The notes: a model not told the origin generated them from the letters alone. 15,068 nt of DNA from Chloroflexi bacterium RBG_13_51_52 (GCA_001796525.1 MGMT01000031.1:1-15068); one strand, 5' to 3'; positions 1-7,733 are shown, counted from the stretch's first letter. Translations and numbers: made by a program.

Positions 1-3
1 AAT

Positions 4-80
4 GGCGCATTCGTCTAGCGGCCTAGGACGCGTCCCTCTCAAGGACGAGATCACGGGTTCGAATCCCGTATGCGCTACCA
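4..80 (+). tRNA. tRNA-Glu (anticodon CUC)
   Basis: A complete cloverleaf can be folded. The acceptor stem is 4-10 with 70-76 (one G-U pair at the end). The D arm starts at 13. The anticodon stem is 31-35 with 43-47, around loop CTCTCAA, giving anticodon CTC at 38-40, which reads the Glu codon GAG. The T stem is 53-57 with 65-69, around loop TTCGAAT. Discriminator A77 is followed by an encoded CCA at 78-80. It is convergent with the permease gene that ends 10 bp downstream. The promoter is outside the window. Confidence 0.95.
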
Positions 81-90
81 ATTCCTTCTC

Positions 91-1329
91 TTAGAATATC
101 AGCAGGAACAGCCAGTAGATGCCGACATTTATAATCGTAAGCGGGACGCCGATTCTCACGAATTCAAAAAAAGTTAAGGTGGAGCCGCCTTTCTTTTCAG
201 CATTCTGGATGATGATGACGTTGCTGGCCGCGCCCAGAATCGTTAGATTGCCGGCGATAGTGCTGCCGGCCGCCAGAGCCATCATGCCCCCGATTGAAGC
301 GCCAGCATGATTTAGCATCGGCAGGTACAGCGCAACCAGCGGGACGTTGGAGAGCAACTGGCTCAAGACAACGCTTACCCCCATAATCATCCCCGTGGAG
401 GTCAGGTCTACGTTGGTGGCTTCAATAGCGGACTGGAAGTAGCCGGAGTCCCAGACACTCCGCATCAACACGAACATCGCCGCAAAGAAGACCAACGTCG
501 ACCAGTCGAGTCGTTTCAATATTCCGGGACGCATGGGCAGATACAGGAAAATCGGCAATGCGGCGACGAGGGCGATATAGGTCAATTTAAAATCGATATC
601 AATTCCCACCAGCACGATGACAATCCTGGTAATAATCAGGACGCCCAACAATATCAGCGAGGTTCTTGAAAGAAATGCCAGCCTGACGTCCTTGATTTCT
701 TCCGAAGCGTGTTCTAGAGGTCTACCGTCAAAATGCTTGCGGTAAAACAGCCGCAATAGCAAATAAGCAATGAACAGGTTCACAAGCGTGGGAACCAGCA
801 GGTATTTCCAGAAAGTGATAAAGGGATTGGGCACATCACTGTTGAGGGCTATCAGCAGATTCTGGGGATTGCCTATCGGGCTCATGACACTGCCTATAGT
901 CACGGCAAAAGCGAGTGAAAGCAGCAGAATTTTCGGCTGCGTGTTGGTCTTACTCGCCAGCGAAAGCACAACGGGAGTGCCGACAATCGCCAGGGTATCA
1001 TTCATGAGCAGCGCCGAGAGAAGTCCCATACCGAAGAGAATAAAGAGCACAAGGCTATGTAACGAGTGTGCTCTCCGGAACATTTTAGAAGCAAGATGTC
1101 CGAGATAGCCGCTTTCTTCCAGGGCTTGCCCGATGGTGAAGACACCGAACAGAAAGAGCATGACATCCGCATTTATAGCCTGCAAAGCTTTGCCCGGGGT
1201 TATCTGACCGGATACCAGGACTACCAGCGCCCCCAACAGCATTATCTGCCAGATACGGAATCTGACATTGCCGACCTGCCGGACGGCGATAAGAACAAAG
1301 ACAACGCCGAGAGTAATCAGTGAGATCAT
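91..1329 (-). CDS. ArsB/SLC13-type anion permease
   Basis: Integral membrane protein of 412 residues, about 11-12 hydrophobic segments, in the ion-transporter superfamily that holds ArsB, NhaD and SLC13/DASS carriers. Family-like signatures are MNDT at residues 109-112 in a loop between helices, and SPIGNPQN at 150-157, the re-entrant motif seen in ArsB/SLC13 permeases. A second glycine/asparagine-rich re-entrant segment lies near the C-terminus (GNLTILGAASN). The ATG at 1329 is the first in frame and gives the usual full length, but its ribosome binding site is weak. It is the last gene of the minus-strand run, 69 bp after the GNAT/deacetylase gene. Substrate cannot be read from sequence: arsenite, dicarboxylate, sulfate or another anion are all possible. 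No arsR, arsC or arsA lies nearby, so an arsenic role is not supported by context. An inferred role is export or import of the operon's product or an intermediate. Confidence 0.8.
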   Translation of the reverse strand: MISLITLGVVFVLIAVRQVGNVRFRIWQIMLLGALVVLVSGQITPGKALQAINADVMLFLFGVFTIGQALEESGYLGHLASKMFRRAHSLHSLVLFILFGMGLLSALLMNDTLAIVGTPVVLSLASKTNTQPKILLLSLAFAVTIGSVMSPIGNPQNLLIALNSDVPNPFITFWKYLLVPTLVNLFIAYLLLRLFYRKHFDGRPLEHASEEIKDVRLAFLSRTSLILLGVLIITRIVIVLVGIDIDFKLTYIALVAALPIFLYLPMRPGILKRLDWSTLVFFAAMFVLMRSVWDSGYFQSAIEATNVDLTSTGMIMGVSVVLSQLLSNVPLVALYLPMLNHAGASIGGMMALAAGSTIAGNLTILGAASNVIIIQNAEKKGGSTLTFFEFVRIGVPLTIINVGIYWLFLLIF

Positions 1330-1398
1330 AAAAGGTAACCGCTCATACGGCAGCGAATATTCATATAATTAAGACAGTCAACAATATACCCGGTCAGG

Positions 1399-3138
1399 TT
1401 ATCGCGAATACGTCCCCGACCACAGTCCGGTCATAAAGCTACGGGCGTTAACGCCGAGCACGCGTGTATCATAGCCGCCTTCCTGGACTACAAGAGTAGG
1501 CAGGTGAAGCGAACCAATCATTGTCCCCATCGCTTCGAAGTCGTCCGCTTCCAGCGCCCAGCTTCCGGTGGGGTCTTCCCTGGCGGTATCCAGCCCGAAG
1601 GGAACAACCAGATACCGCGGGCGGTGCTTTGATACGCGCATTAACGCGTCTTTGAGTTTGTGGAAGTAAGTCTCGACGTCGATATTTTCCGGCAACGGAA
1701 TGTTGATATTAAATCCCCTGCCCTCGCCTCTTCCTTTTTCACCGATAAAACCGCTGAAATACGGATAGGCGAAGCTGGGATGGCCGTGAATGGATACGGT
1801 CAAAACATCGGCGCGCTCGTAAAATATTTCCTGCTGTCCGTTGCCGTGGTGATAGTCCACATCCAGCATAGCCACTTTGCCGTATTTACTTAAAAAGTTA
1901 GCCGCCACCGCCGCCGAATTGAAGTAACAAAAACCGCCATAGGCCGCCACCTCGGCATGATGACCGGGCGGCCGCACCAGAGCATAAGCCAGGCGATATC
2001 CTTCAAGCAGCTGCTTGGCGGCAGTGATTGCACAATCCACAGCCCTCTTGGCAGCCAGATAGGCGTTGCTGGTGAGAGGGGTGAAGGTATCGATACAGTA
2101 ATAGCCAGCGCGCATCGGTAGGTCCTTGGGAGGCCTGGCCCGGTTGCGTATCGGGAAGACGTAGGGATAAATAGACTCTTTAGGGTCTAATTTACTACAG
2201 ACCTTCCACAAATACTCAACGAAGCCGGAATCATGGACTTCTTTAATATGTCTTTCCGAATAATGCCGGGGAGATACCCTCTGGAAGAGGTCGGTCTTAT
2301 TCAGCTCTTCCAGTATAGCTTTTATCCTAACCGGAGACTCGACATAGCCCCGCTCCCGAACATGATGAATGTCATGACGGTCGTTGACGACCAGCCTGAT
2401 ACGCCGGTCCGCGCGTACGGCGCGGGTGACGGGCACCGGCGGCTTTTTAATATACCTCGGTTTACGTAACTGTACCGGGTCGTCTTCGAAGGATTCGACC
2501 ACCATTTCAACGTATTCCGTTGGACAGACGCCCTTGTATTTCCTTTCGAGAATAGCGCGGACGATATCGCGGGCGACATCACGCGGCAGTTTGAAATCCA
2601 GTCCCAAGTCATCGTAAACAAGGTAAGGCGGGTTTTTACCGCCCGGTTTTAGAGGGGTCTCATAGGCGGTATTGATAACAGGGCGCGCGCCGTATCTTTC
2701 ATAAAAACGCAGGCGCGCGATGTTCTGTTTGCGTAATACAGGCTCGGGGCTTAACCGGGGGTCATCGGGCAGACATTCCATGAAAATACCGATAGTCTCC
2801 AGGTCAAGGGCTTCCTCACGGACTCTTTCATAAAGGGCTCCGCCGATACCGCCGCCCGTCTTCCGCAGCGCCGCCGAAATATAATCGAGGTAGCAGAAGT
2901 GTAAAGTTGGCTCATGAAACAAAAGCGCAAACCCGTCCATGTGCCCCCTCAAGCCCTCAGCGACGAACAAGATAGACCGGAAACGGTATTTCATGGGGTC
3001 ACGGAGCTGCTCCGGCAGCTTATTGATATCTTTCTTGGGCACCAGCGGGAACTGGTCACGTAAAATTTCCTGCACCCGGGCTATGGCATTCTGGTTGGCC
3101 GGGGTAATATCGTCATATACTCTTCTAATGCGGAACAT
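1399..3138 (-). CDS. Fused GNAT acetyltransferase - HDAC-type (acetylpolyamine) amidohydrolase
   Basis: A two-domain 579-residue cytoplasmic protein. Residues about 1-180 look like a GNAT acetyltransferase: a strand ending YLDYISA, then the acetyl-CoA loop RKTGGGIGG (92-100) and a C-terminal NIARLRFYERYGA (139-151). Residues about 245-579 form a complete class-II-like histone deacetylase/acetylpolyamine amidohydrolase: PPGHHAE with the catalytic His pair 393-394, GGFCYFNSAA (401-410), DVDYHHGNG (426-434) with zinc ligands D428 and H430, third zinc ligand D517 in GLDT, and EGGYD with Y556. All catalytic residues known for the family are present, so both halves look active. The best family match is acetylpolyamine amidohydrolase rather than AcuC, judged from the HGHPSFAYPYFSGF stretch. 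The ATG at 3138 follows AGGTGA at a 9-nt spacing. It lies 29 bp after the MarC gene. Adding and removing acetyl groups within one chain suggests control of an acetylated amine, possibly acetyl-beta-lysine. The substrate is inferred. Confidence 0.88.
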   Translation of the reverse strand: MFRIRRVYDDITPANQNAIARVQEILRDQFPLVPKKDINKLPEQLRDPMKYRFRSILFVAEGLRGHMDGFALLFHEPTLHFCYLDYISAALRKTGGGIGGALYERVREEALDLETIGIFMECLPDDPRLSPEPVLRKQNIARLRFYERYGARPVINTAYETPLKPGGKNPPYLVYDDLGLDFKLPRDVARDIVRAILERKYKGVCPTEYVEMVVESFEDDPVQLRKPRYIKKPPVPVTRAVRADRRIRLVVNDRHDIHHVRERGYVESPVRIKAILEELNKTDLFQRVSPRHYSERHIKEVHDSGFVEYLWKVCSKLDPKESIYPYVFPIRNRARPPKDLPMRAGYYCIDTFTPLTSNAYLAAKRAVDCAITAAKQLLEGYRLAYALVRPPGHHAEVAAYGGFCYFNSAAVAANFLSKYGKVAMLDVDYHHGNGQQEIFYERADVLTVSIHGHPSFAYPYFSGFIGEKGRGEGRGFNINIPLPENIDVETYFHKLKDALMRVSKHRPRYLVVPFGLDTAREDPTGSWALEADDFEAMGTMIGSLHLPTLVVQEGGYDTRVLGVNARSFMTGLWSGTYSR

Positions 3139-3167
3139 ACAAAAAAATCACCTATCCAATATGTATT

Positions 3168-3770
3168 TTATCCCGTTCCGCCGATGATGCCAAGCGATTT
3201 CAGTCCGCCGATAATCATGCTGACGGCGATAGCAGCCAGCAGCAGGCTGAACACTCGTGAGATAGCGGTAAGCCCGCCCTGCCCCATGAACCTGGCGATT
3301 CTCTGGCTTAAAAAGAAGATTATCCAGGTGATGAGCATATTAAGAACGAATGATATTAAGACCATATAGAGGGGAAATCTACCAGCCAAAAGCAGCAAGG
3401 TGGCGATTGTCGCGGGGCCAACGGTCAGAGGGGTGCCGATAGGCACCACCGCTACCATCTCTTCTTTGACGACCATAACCATGTGACCGGTAATCATATA
3501 CCTTATGGAAAGCACCATCAGGACAATACCTCCAGCGATGGAGAATTCCTCTACGGCTATGCCCATCACATTCAAGATAAACTGTCCCACGAAAAGGAAT
3601 ACCAGACCGACTACCGTTGCGGTCAGGACGGCATAATTGACCACTCTACGCTGCTGGTGTCGGTCCATGTCCCGACCCACTGAAATAAGGAAAGGCAGAT
3701 TGCCGAAGGCATCGATAACGATGAAAAGAGGTACGAACGTCATCACGAAGTCATGCCACTGGTCAGCCAT
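3168..3770 (-). CDS. MarC-family integral membrane protein
   Basis: A 200-residue protein with about six hydrophobic helices, matching the MarC/YchE family (formerly UPF0056). Typical features are an N-terminal helix followed by a DAFGNLPF turn (residues about 20-27) and the second-half motif VPIGTPLTVGPATI, the family's proline/glycine-rich PL..GP motif. The length equals the usual family length. The function of MarC proteins is not established; the early link to multiple antibiotic resistance was not upheld, and small-molecule or amino-acid export has been suggested for relatives. The start at 3770 follows GGAGGGG at a 10-nt spacing. It lies 41 bp after the GNAT gene and 29 bp before the GNAT/deacetylase, so it is probably co-transcribed. 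In this context it may move the operon's product across the membrane (inference). Confidence 0.87.
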   Translation of the reverse strand: MADQWHDFVMTFVPLFIVIDAFGNLPFLISVGRDMDRHQQRRVVNYAVLTATVVGLVFLFVGQFILNVMGIAVEEFSIAGGIVLMVLSIRYMITGHMVMVVKEEMVAVVPIGTPLTVGPATIATLLLLAGRFPLYMVLISFVLNMLITWIIFFLSQRIARFMGQGGLTAISRVFSLLLAAIAVSMIIGGLKSLGIIGGTG

Positions 3771-3811
3771 AATGTGTCATCCCCTCCTGATATAAAACCC
3801 TTCCACCCTTA

Positions 3812-4288
3812 TTATAGCTTCTTTTGCAGGATAAGTTTATCGTCCCCGGGCATATAGAAATCAGGGATACGGGCAACCTCTTTAAAACCACGGGCAAGGT
3901 GAAACCGCCGTGTATTTTCGTATAAAGGCGTTGAAGACGTCTCGATAAAAGCTATCCTGCCGCGGGCTTGCTTTATCGCCGCTTCCGCCGCTTCCCAAAG
4001 GGCTTTGCCGATGCCTTTTCCCCGCCTGGCTGGGTCAACGGCTATCCAGTAAATATCCCAGGTGCCGATGGTGCAGGGCGTCTCGCCGTAGCAGATATAC
4101 CCGGCAACCTCGCCATCATCCTCGGCTATTTGAATGATATAGCCCGACTTTTCGCCGTCGGCGAGATATAAGTCGATAAGCTCTTTGGCAACGGTTACCT
4201 CAATGGGTTTAAATTCGGGCGTGTTTTTTAATATCCGCAGCAGCGCCGGTTTGTCTCTGGCCGCCATCGGGCGGACTTTCACAGTCAT
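3812..4288 (-). CDS. GNAT-family N-acetyltransferase
   Basis: A 158-residue single-domain GNAT protein. It starts with the typical first strand (VKVRPMAARDKPAL). It then carries motif A, IYWIAVDPARRGKGIGKALW, with the acetyl-CoA pyrophosphate loop RRGKGIG at residues 88-94, and a C-terminal YENTRRFHLARGFKEV segment where the Tyr would serve as general acid. The ATG at 4288 is preceded by GGAGAAGGA, so I keep this start although it overlaps the upstream ATP-grasp gene by 80 bp. The next ATG is at residue 8 and would cut off the first strand. It sits directly after two ATP-grasp ligases and a lysine aminomutase. In the known archaeal and bacterial ablA-ablB pair an acetyltransferase acetylates beta-lysine on N6; this gene may play a similar role, but I see no specific AblB signature. 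Confidence 0.87.
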   Translation of the reverse strand: MTVKVRPMAARDKPALLRILKNTPEFKPIEVTVAKELIDLYLADGEKSGYIIQIAEDDGEVAGYICYGETPCTIGTWDIYWIAVDPARRGKGIGKALWEAAEAAIKQARGRIAFIETSSTPLYENTRRFHLARGFKEVARIPDFYMPGDDKLILQKKL

Positions 4289-5288
4289 CTTTATCCTTCT
4301 CCAGCGTGAGATTTAAAATACTCTCGATGAATTCCGCGTAGCTCATGCCGGCAGCGCGGGACTGGCGGGCGGCACCGGTGCCGGGGGAAATATCCGGGTT
4401 CGGGTTAACTTCGATAATATTCAGATTCTCCTCTTCATCCATGCGCATGTCCATGCGCGCGTAACCGCTACCCACTAGCAATTTAAAAGCAGACCTGGCG
4501 GTATCCGCAATATATTCGCTTCCCGGCGCGCTTACTTTAGCCGGACAGACAACCCTGGTCCCTTTGAAATAAGGGCTTTTTGTCTCCCACTTAGCGGCGA
4601 AAGTCAATATACGGGGCAAATCCAGCGCTAATGAATAGACTATTTCAGATACCGGTAAAACCACGCACTCCGTATTGCCCATGACAGTGGCATTGAACTC
4701 ACGGCCACTGATAAACTGTTCGACGAGAGCACCGCTTTTGTAAGACTCCGTTACAGAACGCACCTGTCTCTCTAAAGAGAAGAAGTCCGTTACCAGGCTG
4801 TCGGCGGTTATACCGTGGCTGGCATCCTCGGCGCGGGGCTTGACAATACAGGGAAACCCGAGTCGAAACGTGTGCAGATTATTGGGGTTGAGGAGCTGAA
4901 AATCTGGCGCAGGAATACCGGATTCCTTGAGTACCGCTTTAATCCTGGTTTTATCCAGAGCCTGCCTTAAGACCGGGGGCTGACAGCCGGTATATTTAAT
5001 CCCCAGCTCCGCTAAAGCTTCAGGCACCAGCGCTTCCGTTTCAGGTTCACCGGGGAAGCCTTCGAAAAGGTTGAAAACAACATCCACAGCAAGGGCGGCA
5101 AGTTTTTTCCTAGCTTCCTCGAATGGAGGCGCCAGAGGCAATAGAGATACATCGTGTCCCAGTTCACGTAAGGCTTTGTCCACGGCATTAACGGCATCGA
5201 GCACTCCCAGCACCGCTTTTTCTTCATGGGCGCTATCATAGCGCGAGGGGTGGGGCGCGTTATATACGATGGCTATGCGTTGACGCAT
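4209..5288 (-). CDS. D-Ala-D-Ala ligase-like ATP-grasp enzyme (second copy)
   Basis: A 359-residue ATP-grasp carboxylate-amine ligase. It has an N-terminal Rossmann-like part ending VFNLFEGF (71-78), then GIKYTG..PP...ALDKTRIK (about 96-117), the ATP-binding Lys in CIVKPRAEDASHGI (K150), EQFISGREFN (190-199), and the metal-binding end ARMDMRMD...IIEVNPNPDISP (D280, E293, N295). These are the landmarks of D-Ala-D-Ala ligases, but the GGxSxE N-terminal motif of true Ddl is absent, so its amino acid substrate is probably different. The start at 5288 overlaps the preceding gene by 16 bp and has AGAGG upstream. After about residue 330 a charged tail (DKDDCESPP...) is encoded largely by sequence shared with the next gene's 5' end. 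It is distinct from, not a recent duplicate of, the adjacent ATP-grasp gene. Likely joins an amino acid or beta-amino acid to another carboxylate. Confidence 0.87.
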   Translation of the reverse strand: MRQRIAIVYNAPHPSRYDSAHEEKAVLGVLDAVNAVDKALRELGHDVSLLPLAPPFEEARKKLAALAVDVVFNLFEGFPGEPETEALVPEALAELGIKYTGCQPPVLRQALDKTRIKAVLKESGIPAPDFQLLNPNNLHTFRLGFPCIVKPRAEDASHGITADSLVTDFFSLERQVRSVTESYKSGALVEQFISGREFNATVMGNTECVVLPVSEIVYSLALDLPRILTFAAKWETKSPYFKGTRVVCPAKVSAPGSEYIADTARSAFKLLVGSGYARMDMRMDEEENLNIIEVNPNPDISPGTGAARQSRAAGMSYAEFIESILNLTLEKDKDDCESPPDGGQRQTGAAADIKKHARI

Positions 5289-6274
5289 TGCGGATACCTC
5301 TCAAGGGCGGCATCAAGCACGGCGCCGATAACCTCTTCATGTGTCCGACCCAGCTTGAGAGCCATAATTATCAAATCGCTGTAACTACCCAGTCCGGGCA
5401 GCGGATTAATTTCTATAAAGTAAGGCGTCCCGTCCCGTCCGATGCGGAAATCCACGCGGGAAAAATCGCGGCAGTCCAGCGCCTTAAAAGCCTTGAGACT
5501 GTATTGCTCCAGTTTATCCAGAACAGGCGCGGGAAGCTGAACGGGCGATTCGTATTCGACCAAGTTAAGATAATCACGCTTAACTTCGATGGAATAAACG
5601 AAATGCTTTTCTTTCCTTTTCGGTAATATACGCATCATACCTACCAGCCCGGGAGGCGAGTTACCGATAATGCCAACCGTCACTTCATCGCCAGTGATAA
5701 ACTCTTCAACCATGACCGGCTGATGATAGTTATCAAGAATTTTCGCTGCTTCATCTTCAGCCTGCGGTATGTTTTCAACCAGGGAGGTAAGACGGATGCC
5801 CTTGCTGGAACCTTCATAAGCCGGTTTGATGATAGCTGGAAAGGGGAAACCCTGCCAGTCTATCTGCCCGAACTCCAATTCGTCTTCAAGGAGCAGCCAC
5901 CGGGGGGTGGGGATACCTGCTGCGGTGACCAGTTGCTTAGTGATAGGTTTATCCAGGCACACCGCCAGACAAAGCGGGTCCGAGCCGGTATAGGGTATAT
6001 TCAGCATCTCTAAAACGGAAGGGACCTGCGCCTCGCGGCTGCGATAGTTGCCCCTGCCCTCGCAGATGTTGAAAACAATGTCTACCTTCTCACGCTCGAT
6101 TTTATCGAGGAATTCAGCACCGCCGCCCAGCTTAACGACATCGTGTCCCTTTTTCTCAAGGGCGCGAGTTATCGCCTCGACGGTTTCCGGCGAGTCATAT
6201 TCTTCAAAGGCATCGTCAACATCGTGATGCCCTGTAACAGTCGTTTTAAGATCGTATGATAATCCGATCCGCAT
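5273..6274 (-). CDS. D-Ala-D-Ala ligase-like ATP-grasp enzyme (first copy)
   Basis: A 333-residue ATP-grasp ligase when started at ATG 6274, which is preceded by AAAGGAGAGG; a start at 6310 is possible but lacks support and would add 12 residues unlike the family. Landmarks are FNICEGRG (68-75), IPYTGSDPLCLAVCLDKPITK (93-113), ATP-binding IIKPAYEGSSKGI (K150), EEFITGDEVTVG (190-201), and FSRVDFRI...FIEINPLPGL (D275, E288, N290). The order and length match D-Ala-D-Ala ligases. The Ddl N-terminal glycine/serine/glutamate signature is replaced by GLSYDLK and a HHDVDDAFEEYDSPE stretch, so it is unlikely to be the housekeeping cell-wall ligase. It overlaps the aminomutase gene by 29 bp and the next ATP-grasp gene by 16 bp, which points to tight translational coupling and equal output. 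Inferred role: ATP-dependent coupling of the aminomutase product. Confidence 0.88.
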   Translation of the reverse strand: MRIGLSYDLKTTVTGHHDVDDAFEEYDSPETVEAITRALEKKGHDVVKLGGGAEFLDKIEREKVDIVFNICEGRGNYRSREAQVPSVLEMLNIPYTGSDPLCLAVCLDKPITKQLVTAAGIPTPRWLLLEDELEFGQIDWQGFPFPAIIKPAYEGSSKGIRLTSLVENIPQAEDEAAKILDNYHQPVMVEEFITGDEVTVGIIGNSPPGLVGMMRILPKRKEKHFVYSIEVKRDYLNLVEYESPVQLPAPVLDKLEQYSLKAFKALDCRDFSRVDFRIGRDGTPYFIEINPLPGLGSYSDLIIMALKLGRTHEEVIGAVLDAALERYPQCVNA

Positions 6275-7634
6275 TAGCCTCTCCTTTGACTTTAACGGGT
6301 AGATCGGCATCCGCCAGCAGACTTTCCACGACTCCGCTTACTGGTGGTGCGGCAACGGCTTCTTCCTTACGTTCCAGCGAACCGGGGTTGCGATAACGGA
6401 ACACCTTACCTTCATAGTTTTTCAGAAGCAGCTCGCTCTCGCTCATCGAAAGCACGTAGTTAGGCTGCAGGGGCACTTTACCGCCGCCCTGGACAAGATC
6501 AACGACAAAATTGGGCACGGCGAGTCCAGAGGTATGCCCGCGCATTCCTTCGATAATCTTTATACCTGCATCGACAGAAGTACGCAGATGCTCCGTACCC
6601 TGCACTTCATCACACTGGAACAGATAGTAAGGGCGTACCTTGGCTTTTAACAAACTCTGACAGAGTCTGGTCTGTATTTCCACGTTATCGTTGATGCCGC
6701 GCAAGAGTACCGTCTGGTTATTCACCGGCACACCGGCCCGCAACAGGTGGTCGCAGGCAGCTGCGGCTTCCGGGGTTACCTCGTTCGGGTGGTTGAAATG
6801 GGTATTAAGCCATATCGGGCCGTACCTGGATAGCATGTTGCAGAGCTCGGCATCAATACGCTGCGGCAACACGACAGGGAACCTGGTGCCGATGCGTATT
6901 ATTTCAATATGCTTTATCGCTCTTATCTTCGAGATGATAGTTTCCAGAGTGCCGGTAGACAGCGTCAGTGGGTCGCCGCCGGAGAGGATAACATCCCTGA
7001 TATCGGTATTACGGCGCAGGTAGTCCAACATCGTCTCTATCTCGGAATCAGTACGCGTCCAAGCGCCGTGTCGCCACTCTCTTTTACGCGTGCAGTGTCG
7101 GCAGAGCATGGGGCAGATATCCGTCAGCACCATCAACACCCTGTCCGGATATCGGTGCACCAGGCCGGGAACCACGGAGTCTTCCTTTTCCGCCAGCGGG
7201 TCTTCCAACCCGAGGGAACTCATGGTGATTTCTTTAATGCAGGGCACCGCCTGTTTCCTGATGGGGTCGTTCGGGTCATCCGGATTTATAAGTGATAAAT
7301 AGTAGGGGGTAATTGAAAGAGGATAGCGCTTGATTACGGAACTGATCTGCGTCTGCTCTTCGTTTGATAGAGGTACCAGCTTTACAAGCTGCTCTAAAGT
7401 GGTAATCCTGTTACGGAATTGCCATTTCCAGTCTTTCCAGGAACTGTCCGGTACATTCCAGAAAAATCTGTATCTACCGGTGGCTGTGTTACTAGGAGGC
7501 TCTTCCTCGCTATTTTTAACTAATAGACTTTTACCGGGAGGTTCTTCGGGTTCGCTGCTTGTGCAAATAACGGTTGTAACTTTCTCGGTTGTGTGGCTGG
7601 GTTGACTTTTCGGAGCCACCGATGATGTTTTCAC
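6246..7634 (-). CDS. kamA: Lysine 2,3-aminomutase (KamA family, radical SAM/PLP)
   Basis: A 462-residue radical SAM enzyme of the lysine 2,3-aminomutase family, converting L-lysine to beta-lysine using S-adenosylmethionine, a [4Fe-4S] cluster and PLP. The cluster motif is CPMLCRHC (C174, C178, C181), after the family stretch HRYPDRVLMVLTD. The PLP lysine is K386 in QGGGKVP. The two aspartates that hold the substrate's side-chain amine in lysine aminomutase are present as D342 (QCD) and D379 (VVD); as I recall, glutamate 2,3-aminomutases replace these with Lys and Asn, so lysine is favoured. The core begins near residue 54 (RYRFFWNVPDSSWKDWKWQ). It is preceded by a Ser/Thr/Pro/Glu-rich extension of about 53 residues and followed by a tail of about 45 residues, both longer than usual. 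The GTG start sits 16 nt from AAAGGAG, which is long. First gene of the operon, with a consensus promoter at 7734-7761. Confidence 0.9.
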   Translation of the reverse strand: MKTSSVAPKSQPSHTTEKVTTVICTSSEPEEPPGKSLLVKNSEEEPPSNTATGRYRFFWNVPDSSWKDWKWQFRNRITTLEQLVKLVPLSNEEQTQISSVIKRYPLSITPYYLSLINPDDPNDPIRKQAVPCIKEITMSSLGLEDPLAEKEDSVVPGLVHRYPDRVLMVLTDICPMLCRHCTRKREWRHGAWTRTDSEIETMLDYLRRNTDIRDVILSGGDPLTLSTGTLETIISKIRAIKHIEIIRIGTRFPVVLPQRIDAELCNMLSRYGPIWLNTHFNHPNEVTPEAAAACDHLLRAGVPVNNQTVLLRGINDNVEIQTRLCQSLLKAKVRPYYLFQCDEVQGTEHLRTSVDAGIKIIEGMRGHTSGLAVPNFVVDLVQGGGKVPLQPNYVLSMSESELLLKNYEGKVFRYRNPGSLERKEEAVAAPPVSGVVESLLADADLPVKVKGEANADRIIIRS

Positions 7635-7677
7635 TTTTTGTTTCTCAACACTCCTTTAAATATTATTTATAAACCTA

Positions 7678-7706
7678 TTGTGTTAACTAAAATTTCCTGT
7701 TATAAT
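7678..7706 (+). promoter_or_regulatory. Divergent promoter of the winged-helix regulator gene
   Basis: Plus-strand -10 TATAAT at 7701-7706 lies 17 nt after a poor -35 TTGTGT at 7678-7683. The predicted start is near 7713, inside the palindrome at 7711-7726. The -10 itself forms the spacer of the first inverted repeat (7694-7715). Confidence 0.55.
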
Positions 7707-7726
7707 ATACAGGAATAAATATTCCT
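7694..7726. promoter_or_regulatory. Double inverted-repeat operator between the divergent promoters
   Basis: Two overlapping perfect inverted repeats. The first is TTCCTGT (7694-7700), 8-nt spacer, ACAGGAA (7709-7715). The second is AGGAATA (7711-7717), 2-nt spacer, TATTCCT (7720-7726). All use a shared half-site built on AGGAA. They cover the predicted starts of both divergent transcripts and the plus-strand -10, so a bound dimer could block both. The obvious candidate ligand is the product of the adjacent winged-helix gene (inference). Confidence 0.7.
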
Positions 7727-7733
7727 AAATATA

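Noticed and set aside
91..1329. Arsenic resistance permease as a firm call
   Set aside because: The fold fits ArsB, but SLC13-type carriers share the same motifs and no other ars gene is present.
4209..6274. Housekeeping cell-wall D-Ala-D-Ala ligases
   Set aside because: Two unlike copies sit in an aminomutase operon, and both lack the N-terminal GGxSxE motif of Ddl. No murein genes are in the window.
6246..7634. Glutamate 2,3-aminomutase or EpmB (elongation factor P beta-lysylation enzyme)
   Set aside because: The two substrate-binding aspartates typical of lysine aminomutase are kept (D342, D379), and the length and N-terminal core match full-size KamA rather than the shorter EpmB. No efp or epmA is nearby.
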